A stretch of 12,924 nucleotides of DNA from JBBPYA01 sp038200385 (lineage in GTDB: Bacteria; Actinomycetota; Actinomycetes; Mycobacteriales; Geodermatophilaceae): assembly GCA_038200385.1 (NCBI GenBank), contig JBBPYA010000116.1, positions 1 to 12,924 on the forward strand, given 5' to 3'. The notes below the pieces were generated by a model that saw only the letters and a program-made list of their open reading frames with translations, was not told the DNA's origin and did not search any database. Both the position numbers and the translations under genes were made by a program. Numbering within the stretch: position 1 is the first letter of the stretch; every line of letters starts with the position of its first letter. Of this stretch, positions 7,254 to 12,924 are shown piece by piece.

Positions 7254-7352
7254 TAGTGATTGGCTACGTAGCGTGCTGTTCCTTGGTAGCGTCCAGGCGA
7301 GTGACGCGCCCGGGTTCGGCGGCCGCGCCTCGCCCAGTCTTGGCGGTGGCAG

Positions 7353-10300
7353 TTGATCCGACCCCTTTCCGCGGTGCGCTCTGAGGCGTCTTTCGCGGTA
7401 CTCGGCAGGCTTCGGCCCGCGCGCGTCCTGGCCGGTCTGGCCGCCGGCGTAGTCGCCGCGGCACTGTTCCAGGCTACCCCGGCCGGTGCCGCCGGCAGCT
7501 GCACCGTGTACTGGACGGGAGCGGCCAGCACCAGCTGGACGACCACCACGAACTGGTCGCCGTCCCCGGACGGGGCCGGGACCGGACGGATCCCGCTGAG
7601 CACCGACGTCGCCTGCGTGGCGGCCGCGCCGGTCCGCACCGCGGTCAGCTACACCTCGCTGTCGCGCACGGTCGCCGGCGTGGACTTCTCCAGCGGCGGC
7701 ATCAGCCTGACCGTCGAGGGCGGCAAGCTCGTCATCGGCTCGAGCAGCGGCGCGGTCGACTCGGTGATCGCGAACCTCGCCGTCCGCTCCGGAGGGATGC
7801 TCGCCGGCACCGCGGACGTGGTGCTCACCGGCACGCCGGAGCTGTCAAACAACGCCGTACTGGACGGGGCCGGGACGACCACGCTGGCCGCGTCGACGGC
7901 GGTGACGACGAACGGCATGATCCTCGACCACGGTCGCCGGCTGCTGATCCAGGGCCAGCTCACCCACAGCTCCTGCTACGACTACGTGTACGTCTACAAC
8001 GGCGCGGTCCTGGACAACGACGGGCGGCTCACCGCGGCCAGCAGCTGCGGGATGCGGATCTACGCCGACAGCAACGACGGCTCGAAGATCGTCAACGAGG
8101 CCGGTGCGACGTTCGTCATCAGCCAGCAGGCGGACCAGACCTACGACCTCGGTGGGCGGCTGGACAACCGCGGCCGGGTGCAACTCAGCAGCGGGTCGCT
8201 GATCACCCGGCCGATCAGCACCGCGACGGGCAGCTTCGACGTCCCCTCCGGCGCCCGGATGATGGTCGCGCCAGGCGGCACGCTGCACCTGGGTTCCTCG
8301 ACCTGGCCGAACAGCGGCGCCCTGATGGGCACCGGCGGGACAATCGACGCCGACAACGGGCTGGTCCTGACGGCGCTGCAAATGGACGGCGGAACACTGT
8401 CCGGCGGACCGACGGTGACCACGCTGACCGGCAGCAACCTGCGCTTCACCGGCGGCGGCACGCTGACCGTCCCGACCGGGGGGCAGGCCACCGTGGACAG
8501 CCTGACCGTCGACGGCGGGTCCCGGGTGGTCAACCGCGGGACGTTCAGCCACGTCGGGTGCGCCGGACCCGTCGCGCTGGCCGACGGCTCGGTGTTCCAG
8601 AACGACGGCAGCTACCTCGCGGTCACAACGTGCCCGAGTCAGGTCGTCGGCGGCGGGTCGCCCGGCACCCAGCTGCTGAACAACGGCCAACTCACCGTCA
8701 CGCAGAACGGTCCCTCGGACGTGTACGCGATCGACGCGACGATGGACAACCAGGGCAGCGTGCAGAGCATCAAGGGCGAGCTGGACCTCAACGACCTCAG
8801 CAACTTCCGGGCGGGCCGGCTCTCGGCCGGGACGTACGCCGCCGGAGGCGACGCGGCCAGCATGGGCAACATCCGGCTGACCGGGGACGTCACCACCAAC
8901 GCCGCCCAGATCAGCGTCACCACGACCGGCAGCCTGCTGGATCCGGCCGGCAACCAGGCGTTGAGCGCCCTGACCGCCAACTCCGGCTCGCTGACCGTGG
9001 GGCGCACCATCCGGGTCGAGGGCGACCTGGCCAACACCGGCAGCGTCACGGTCACCAAACACACGCTGTACGTCAACACCTACACCCAGACCGCTGGCAC
9101 GACCAACGTGACCGGGGCGCTGGTCGCCCAGACCGCTCCCGGTGTCAACTTCGACGGCGGCACGCTCACCGGCAACGGCCGGGTCAGCGGGTACTCCGGC
9201 GCGGCCGGCGTCCTGCCCACCGGCGAACTCGGCGTCACCAGCACGTTCGAACAGCGCGCGGGAGGCGTAGTCAGCATCGTCCTCGGGCCGCCCACCAGCT
9301 CGCCGCGGATCGCGGTGCAGGGCAGCGCGACCCTGGCGGGGACCCTCGCGTTGTCGGCCCAACCCGGCTACACCCCGGCGCTGGGCGCGACGTACACGAT
9401 CATCACCGCGCACGGATGGAACGGCCAGTTCGACACCGTCACCGGCCAGCAGCTGGCCGGGGGACGCTACCTCGACCTGGCCTACACCGCAGCCGGAGTG
9501 CAGCTGACGGTCCGGCAACTGCCCCAGATCCTGATCTCGGACGCAGCCGCCACCGTGGGCAACGCCGGCTCGGTTCCGATGACGTTCACGGTGTCGCTGA
9601 GCGCAGCCAGCTCCCAGCCCGTCACGGTCAACTACGCGACCGTCGACGAGACGGCGACCGCCGGCAGCGACTACGTCGCGAATTCCGGCCAACTCCTCTT
9701 CACACCGGGGGTCACCGAACTGCCGCTGGTCGTGACGATCAGCAGGGACAACGGGCCGGAGCCGGTCGAGCAGTTCGGTATCGCCCTGTCCGCGCCCACC
9801 AACGCCGTACTCGCCGGCGGCGGCGGGACCGGCACCATCACCCACCAGGACAACGCGCCCACCCTGCCGGTCGTTACCGGGGTCAGCGCCGACATCGGCC
9901 TCGGCGCCAACCAGGTCGACCGCACCATCACCGGGCGCAATTTCGTGGCCACGTCCACGGTCGCGATCACCGGATCCGACCTGCGGCTGGACCGGACCCG
10001 GTTCGTCGACGCCCAGACGATCGTCGTCACGGTGAGCACGACCAGCAAGACGACCACCGGGGGCAACGACGTCACGGTTACCAATCCCGGTCTGGGCTAC
10101 GGCACGTGTGCCGGCTGCCTGAGCGTCACCCCGCGCCCGCAGCCGCAGGCGGCCGGCCCGAACCTGGCCACCGGCGCGAGCAACCAGGTTGTGACCGTGA
10201 CCGGCACCGACTTCCGCCCGGGTAGCACCGGCAACCTGACCGGCGGCTCCGGCGTCACGACGAGCGCGGCGACGTACGTCTCCCCCACCACGCTCCGGCT

Positions 10301-11843
10301 GACCGTCACCGTCGCCTCCGGGGCCTCGCTGGGCAGCCGCGACGTCCGCATCACGAACGCCGACGGCGGCCTGGGCGTCTGCACCGGCTGCTTCAGCGTG
10401 ATCGGCGGACCGACGTTGACCACCATGACGCCGCCGGCCGTGGGGCGGGGAACCACGACCGCGGTCACCTTCTCGGGCACCGGCCTGGCCGCGGGAGCCA
10501 CGCTGACCCCGCCGTCCGGGGTCACGTTCAGCAACGTCCGGGTGGTCAACTCGACGACGCTGAGCGCCACCATGTCGGTGGATGCCGACCGCGCCCGCAA
10601 GGACAACCTGCCGGTGACGGTGACCAACGGCGCGGCCGGTGGCTTCGGTACCGCCCGCTGTGACTGCCTCACCGTGGCTGCCATGCTCAGCGCGGCCGAC
10701 CGGCTGGCCTCGGTGGGCAACTCCGGACCGACGGAGCTGCTCTTCGACGTCCAGCTGGATTCCGGCACCGTCAACCCGGTCACCGTGGACTACCGGACGG
10801 TGGACGGGACGGCCACCGCCGGCGCGGACTACACCGCGCAGTCCGGCCGGCTGACCTTCCCGGCCTTCGCCACGTCACAGCAGGTCCGGATCACGATCCT
10901 GCCCGACTCCGGCGTCGAGCCGGACCAGACGTTCACCCTGGCGTTGTCCAACCCGACCGGGGCCGCGCTGGCCACCCCGTCGGCGACCGGGACCATCCGG
11001 CACGACAGCGGGGCGGTCCCGGCGCCCGCCCTCACCGGGCTGACCCCGGACACGGTGGGTCCAGGAGCGACCGCACGGGACATCACGCTGTCCGGGCGGA
11101 ACTTCCAGCCCACCAGCGTCGTGGCGGTGGCGGGCAAGGGGGTAACGGTGACAGCGACGACGTACGTCAACGCCACCACCATCCGGGTCACGCTCAGTAC
11201 CTGGGCGACGCTCACCCCGGAGACCCGCGACGTCACCGTGACCACGCCGGCCGCCGGAGCCAGCACCTGCGGCGGGTGCCTGCGGATCACGGCCAAGCCC
11301 ACACCGGCCGCGGCCGCGTCCCTCGCCACCGGGGCGACCGAGCGGATCGTGACCGTGACCGGCACCGACTTCAGTAGCGGGGCCGACGCGCGGATCACGG
11401 GGGGCCTCGGGGTCTCGGTGGTATCCACCCAGTTCGTGTCCAGTACCGCGCTGAAGGTCACCGTGACGGTGAAGGAGACCGCGCAGACCGGCCGTTACGA
11501 CGTCAAGATCACCAACCTCGACGGCGGGACCGGCACCTGCGTCGGGTGCTTCACGGTCACCACGGGACCGACCGTGCTGTCGCTGACGCCGCCCACCGTG
11601 CTCCGGGGTACGACCACGCCGGTGACGATCCTGGGGACCGGCTTCGTCAACGGGGCCACCGTCACCGGGCCGGACGGGGTGACGTTCTCGAACGTCGTCG
11701 TCGTCGGGCCCGGGACGATCACCGCCCGGATGACGGTGGACCCGCAGCACAGCCGGGGCACGAACCTGCCGATCACGGTGGTCAACCCGGCCTCGGCCGG
11801 CTACGGGCAGGGCACCTGCAAGTGCCTGGGCATCACGCTGTGA
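7353..11843 (+). CDS. Large secreted modular protein: beta-helix-like region, two Calx-beta domains, six IPT/TIG-like modules
   Basis: A 1496-residue protein. The start is uncertain: TTG 7353 is the first possible codon after an in-frame stop at 7302-7304, with a GGCGGTGG upstream; GTG 7374 also keeps the signal peptide. A Sec-type signal is present: basic residues to about 24, hydrophobic core 25-40, cleavage near PAGA-AG (46). Next come CTVYWTGAASTSW and NWSP (about 50-70), an opening common in beta-helix surface proteins. A beta-helix-like region (about 70-710) contains a duplicated block and ends in a passenger-like segment (YTQTAGTTNVTGA, then ATLAGTLALSAQPGYTPALG). Calx-beta domains lie at 725-835 and 1111-1220 (PVTVNYATVDETATAGSDY; PVTVDYRTVDGTATAGADY), each followed by three IPT/TIG-like modules ending in CxxC, CxxC and CxC. 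There is no LPXTG motif or C-terminal membrane span. Calx-beta and IPT modules usually serve adhesion or matrix structure; the true function is unknown. Confidence 0.85.
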   Translation: MIRPLSAVRSEASFAVLGRLRPARVLAGLAAGVVAAALFQATPAGAAGSCTVYWTGAASTSWTTTTNWSPSPDGAGTGRIPLSTDVACVAAAPVRTAVSYTSLSRTVAGVDFSSGGISLTVEGGKLVIGSSSGAVDSVIANLAVRSGGMLAGTADVVLTGTPELSNNAVLDGAGTTTLAASTAVTTNGMILDHGRRLLIQGQLTHSSCYDYVYVYNGAVLDNDGRLTAASSCGMRIYADSNDGSKIVNEAGATFVISQQADQTYDLGGRLDNRGRVQLSSGSLITRPISTATGSFDVPSGARMMVAPGGTLHLGSSTWPNSGALMGTGGTIDADNGLVLTALQMDGGTLSGGPTVTTLTGSNLRFTGGGTLTVPTGGQATVDSLTVDGGSRVVNRGTFSHVGCAGPVALADGSVFQNDGSYLAVTTCPSQVVGGGSPGTQLLNNGQLTVTQNGPSDVYAIDATMDNQGSVQSIKGELDLNDLSNFRAGRLSAGTYAAGGDAASMGNIRLTGDVTTNAAQISVTTTGSLLDPAGNQALSALTANSGSLTVGRTIRVEGDLANTGSVTVTKHTLYVNTYTQTAGTTNVTGALVAQTAPGVNFDGGTLTGNGRVSGYSGAAGVLPTGELGVTSTFEQRAGGVVSIVLGPPTSSPRIAVQGSATLAGTLALSAQPGYTPALGATYTIITAHGWNGQFDTVTGQQLAGGRYLDLAYTAAGVQLTVRQLPQILISDAAATVGNAGSVPMTFTVSLSAASSQPVTVNYATVDETATAGSDYVANSGQLLFTPGVTELPLVVTISRDNGPEPVEQFGIALSAPTNAVLAGGGGTGTITHQDNAPTLPVVTGVSADIGLGANQVDRTITGRNFVATSTVAITGSDLRLDRTRFVDAQTIVVTVSTTSKTTTGGNDVTVTNPGLGYGTCAGCLSVTPRPQPQAAGPNLATGASNQVVTVTGTDFRPGSTGNLTGGSGVTTSAATYVSPTTLRLTVTVASGASLGSRDVRITNADGGLGVCTGCFSVIGGPTLTTMTPPAVGRGTTTAVTFSGTGLAAGATLTPPSGVTFSNVRVVNSTTLSATMSVDADRARKDNLPVTVTNGAAGGFGTARCDCLTVAAMLSAADRLASVGNSGPTELLFDVQLDSGTVNPVTVDYRTVDGTATAGADYTAQSGRLTFPAFATSQQVRITILPDSGVEPDQTFTLALSNPTGAALATPSATGTIRHDSGAVPAPALTGLTPDTVGPGATARDITLSGRNFQPTSVVAVAGKGVTVTATTYVNATTIRVTLSTWATLTPETRDVTVTTPAAGASTCGGCLRITAKPTPAAAASLATGATERIVTVTGTDFSSGADARITGGLGVSVVSTQFVSSTALKVTVTVKETAQTGRYDVKITNLDGGTGTCVGCFTVTTGPTVLSLTPPTVLRGTTTPVTILGTGFVNGATVTGPDGVTFSNVVVVGPGTITARMTVDPQHSRGTNLPITVVNPASAGYGQGTCKCLGITL
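7776..8201 (+). repeat. N-terminal internal repeat, copy A (residues ~142-283)
   Basis: This block of the large secreted protein is a diverged duplicate of the one at 8376-8783. Matching landmarks are LTHSSC with C208, GAVLDNDGRLTAASSC with C232, KIVNEAGATFVI and GRLDNRGRVQLSSGSL. The two cysteines are 24 residues apart, as in copy B. It reads as successive beta-helix coils. Confidence 0.65.
8376..8783 (+). repeat. N-terminal internal repeat, copy B (residues ~342-477)
   Basis: This is the diverged duplicate of copy A, offset by about 195 residues. Landmarks are FSHVGC with C403, GSVFQNDGSYLAVTTC with C427, QLLNNGQLTVT and ATMDNQGSVQSIKGEL. The 24-residue spacing between the two cysteines is kept although most other positions have changed, pointing to a conserved disulfide. 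Confidence 0.65.
9525..10682 (+). repeat. C-terminal tandem unit 1: Calx-beta plus three IPT-like modules (residues 725-1110)
   Basis: This is the first of two consecutive units of 386 residues. Order: Calx-beta (725-835); module ending TCAGCLSV (C919, C922); module ending VCTGCFSV (C1010, C1013); module ending RCDCLTV (C1103, C1105). A 24-bp stretch at 10191-10214 is identical to 11349-11372 in unit 2, exactly 1158 bp (386 codons) away. Confidence 0.8.
10683..11840 (+). repeat. C-terminal tandem unit 2: Calx-beta plus three IPT-like modules (residues 1111-1496)
   Basis: This is the second unit, in the same module order as unit 1: Calx-beta (1111-1220); module ending TCGGCLRI (C1306, C1309); module ending TCVGCFTV (C1396, C1399); module ending TCKCLGI (C1489, C1491). 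Cysteine positions are offset from unit 1 by 386-387 residues. The protein ends three residues after this last strand (ITL), so there is no anchor after it. Confidence 0.8.
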
Positions 11844-11851
11844 GGCCGGGG

Positions 11852-11857
11852 CACACT
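11852..11857 (+). promoter_or_regulatory. Candidate -10 box for a leaderless Nudix gene
   Basis: CACACT resembles the actinobacterial -10 pattern TAnnnT except for its first base, and lies 7 nt before the GTG at 11865, the distance at which the transcript would begin at or next to the start codon. No good Shine-Dalgarno precedes this GTG, which favours leaderless translation. The box would lie in the 21-bp gap after the large protein gene. Confidence 0.4.
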
Positions 11858-11864
11858 GGGCCGG

Positions 11865-12338
11865 GTGAGCCGTAGGCGCAGCGCCGGAATCCTGGTGTAC
11901 CGCTGGACCGGGGGTTCGCTCGAGGTGCTGCTCGCCCACATGGGCGGCCCGTACTTCCGGAACAGGGACGCCGGCGCCTGGACGGTGCCCAAGGGCGAGT
12001 ACGAGGACCCGGAGCCGGCGTTGGCCGCGGCCCGGCGGGAGTTCCGCGAGGAGCTCGGCCTGCCCCCGCCGGACGGCGAGCTGCTCGACCTCGGATCGGC
12101 GCGGCAGTCCGGCGGCAAGCTGGTCACGGTGTGGGCGGTCCGCGGTGACCTCGACCCGGACCGGATCGAGCCAGGCACGTTCGAACTGCACTGGCCGCCG
12201 CGCTCAGGTGTACTACAGACGTTCCCGGAGGTGGATCGGGTGCAGTGGTTCGACCCGACGTCGGCGTACGAGCGGCTCGTCACCGGACAGCGGGTGTTCC
12301 TGGGCAGGCTCGTCCAGGCGCTGCCGGAACCGGGCTGA
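11865..12338 (+). CDS. Nudix hydrolase, (di)nucleoside-polyphosphate type
   Basis: A 157-residue protein beginning GTG 11865 (VSRRRSAGILVYRW), the usual start of this subgroup, whose members open with SAG-(I/L)-L-x-YR followed by EVLL-x-H-x-GGP. The Nudix box occupies 44-66: G44, E50, then REFREELGL at 58-66, with E59, E62 and E63 as probable metal ligands. The lead-in GAWTVPKGEYED (37-48) replaces the PGGK of MutT. Substrates cannot be set from sequence; NTP-derived or dinucleoside polyphosphate compounds are likely. It follows the large secreted protein gene after 21 bp on the same strand but probably has its own promoter, since a leaderless start is indicated. It converges on ychF with a gap of only 3 bp. 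It is not closely similar to the Nudix protein at 870-1307. Confidence 0.9.
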   Translation: MSRRRSAGILVYRWTGGSLEVLLAHMGGPYFRNRDAGAWTVPKGEYEDPEPALAAARREFREELGLPPPDGELLDLGSARQSGGKLVTVWAVRGDLDPDRIEPGTFELHWPPRSGVLQTFPEVDRVQWFDPTSAYERLVTGQRVFLGRLVQALPEPG

Positions 12339-12341
12339 GCG

Positions 12342-12924
12342 CTACTTCTTGCCGGCCGTCCCGCCGGAGTGCCGGAACTCCACCACGTCGCCGTCGGCCA
12401 TGACGTAGTCCTTGCCCTCGATCCGGGCCCGCCCGGCGCTCCTCGCACCGGCCATCGAGCCGGCCTCGACGAGGTCGTCGTAGGAGACCACCTCGGCCTT
12501 GATGAAGCCGCGCTGGAAGTCGGTATGGATGACGCCGGCCGCCTCCGGGGCGGTCGCCCCGCGGCGGATCGTCCAGGCCCGCGACTCCTTCGGGCCGGCG
12601 GTGAGGAACGTCTGGAGGCCGAGGGTGGCGAAACCGACCCGGATCAGCTGGTGCAGGCCGGGCTCGTCCTGGCCGATCGACTGGAGCAGCTCCAGCGCCT
12701 CGTCCGCGGGCAGGTCGATCAGCTCGGCCTCGATCTTGGCGTCGAGGAAGATCGCCTCCGCCGGGGCGACCAGCGCCCGCAGCTCGTCGAGGTAGCCGGC
12801 GTCGGCCAACTCGGCCTCGTCGACGTTGAACACGTACAGGAACGGTTTCGCGGTGAGCAGCGACAGCTCCCGCAGCACGTCGAGATCCACCTCGTCGGCC
12901 GCCGCGGACAGCGGGCGCCCGGAG
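12342..12924 (-). CDS. ychF: Redox-regulated GTPase/ATPase YchF, C-terminal part
   Basis: The frame is open from the window edge (SGRPLSAAADEVDLDVLREL at the right end) to TAG at 12344-12342; about 194 of the usual 360 or so residues are visible, so the start, the P-loop and switch regions lie outside. Recognised elements are LTAKPFLYVFNVDE, which holds the nucleotide-base motif (NxxE in place of NKxD, typical of YchF and linked to its ATP preference), the helical region up to LLQSIGQDEPGL, and the C-terminal TGS domain: GLQTFLTAGPKESRAWTIRR, APEAAGVIHTDFQRGFIKAE, then GKDYVMADGDVVEF near the end. YchF is a conserved ribosome-associated P-loop NTPase tied to stress and redox responses. The gene converges on the Nudix gene with 3 bp between stops. 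Identification is firm. Confidence 0.95.
   Translation of the reverse strand, partial: SGRPLSAAADEVDLDVLRELSLLTAKPFLYVFNVDEAELADAGYLDELRALVAPAEAIFLDAKIEAELIDLPADEALELLQSIGQDEPGLHQLIRVGFATLGLQTFLTAGPKESRAWTIRRGATAPEAAGVIHTDFQRGFIKAEVVSYDDLVEAGSMAGARSAGRARIEGKDYVMADGDVVEFRHSGGTAGKK

Larger units (their letters stand above)
7147..7352. promoter_or_regulatory. Divergent regulatory region, AT-rich, with inverted and direct repeats
   Basis: This 206-bp gap separates the DUF1800-DUF1501 operon (minus) from the large secreted protein gene (plus). Positions 7201-7270 are about 43% GC (30 of 70), far below the flanking genes. Repeats seen: TCACTAC at 7217-7223 and its reverse complement GTAGTGA at 7253-7259; a perfect 10-bp palindrome GCTACGTAGC at 7263-7272; and GTAGCGT repeated at 7268-7274 and 7286-7292, 18 bp apart. 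CTAC/GTAG cores recur throughout, as expected for an operator bound by a dimeric regulator. No small ORF of substance or RNA gene was recognised here. Confidence 0.6.

Noticed and set aside
5806..7356. Long plus-strand open frame (516 codons) opposite the DUF1800 gene
   Set aside because: It is antisense to a protein with clear DUF1800 motifs, and its translation is Arg/Gly/Val-rich with no recognisable domain, as expected from high-GC shadow frames.
7500..7502. Lipoprotein reading of the large secreted protein, with C50 as the lipidated cysteine
   Set aside because: The residues before C50 are AGS, without the usual Leu at -3, and C50 lies about ten residues beyond the hydrophobic core. C50 also pairs naturally with C88.
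7845..9845. Long minus-strand open frame (666 codons) inside the large secreted protein gene
   Set aside because: It is a high-GC antisense shadow. The plus-strand frame has a signal peptide, repeats and recognisable domains; this one has none.
9525..11840. Could the duplicated units mark a mobile element, CRISPR array or phage tail region?
   Set aside because: The repeats are diverged, in frame and coincide with protein domains; there are no integrase, transposase or spacer-like sequences around them.
10875..12191. Minus-strand open frame spanning the end of the large gene and the second Nudix gene
   Set aside because: It crosses two well-supported plus-strand genes and has low-complexity Arg/Gly/Pro composition without motifs.

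Overview
This window looks like a chromosomal segment of a high-GC actinobacterium. The DNA is roughly 70% GC, GTG starts are common, Shine-Dalgarno sites are rich in G, and one probable leaderless gene start is present. A BfaA/TmsA plus BfaB/TmsB pair, the enzymes for 10-methyl branched (tuberculostearic-type) fatty acids, points to Actinomycetota that make such lipids. I cannot name the genus from the sequence. No tRNA, rRNA, CRISPR array, insertion sequence or phage gene was seen.

Layout, left to right. (1) 1-914: the C-terminal two thirds of a TldD/PmbA-family (TldE-like) protein on the plus strand. It meets a MutT-type Nudix hydrolase (870-1307, minus) tail to tail with a 45-bp coding overlap. 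(2) 1386-4380: a plus-strand run of a pterin-4a-carbinolamine dehydratase, an FAD-dependent oxidoreductase (tmsA-like) and a cyclopropane-synthase-type methyltransferase (tmsB-like). The last two are 16 bp apart and should act together: TmsB transfers a methylene/methyl group from SAM to an oleoyl phospholipid chain, and TmsA reduces the 10-methylene product to the 10-methyl group. The run ends in a perfect 18-bp palindrome at a tight convergent junction. (3) 4391-7146: a minus-strand, translationally coupled DUF1800-DUF1501 pair. DUF1501 carries a clear twin-arginine signal and DUF1800 has no signal peptide. (4) 7147-7352: a divergent intergenic region, AT-rich for this genome, with inverted repeats. 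(5) 7353-11843: a 1496-residue secreted surface-type protein made of internal duplications. It has an N-terminal beta-helix-like region followed by two tandem copies of a unit of about 386 residues (Calx-beta plus three IPT/TIG-like modules). Every cysteine falls in a pair. (6) 11865-12338: a second Nudix hydrolase, probably leaderless. (7) 12342-12924: the C-terminal part of the GTPase/ATPase YchF on the minus strand, cut by the window edge.

The least explained part is regions 3-5. An exported DUF1501/DUF1800 pair shares a probable regulatory region with a large, cysteine-paired, modular secreted protein. I propose, as inference only, that these three genes form a cell-surface system in which the DUF pair acts on, or together with, the large protein outside the membrane. 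The other genes are ordinary housekeeping or lipid genes in a compact arrangement: all three convergent junctions have a gap of 10 bp or less, or overlap.
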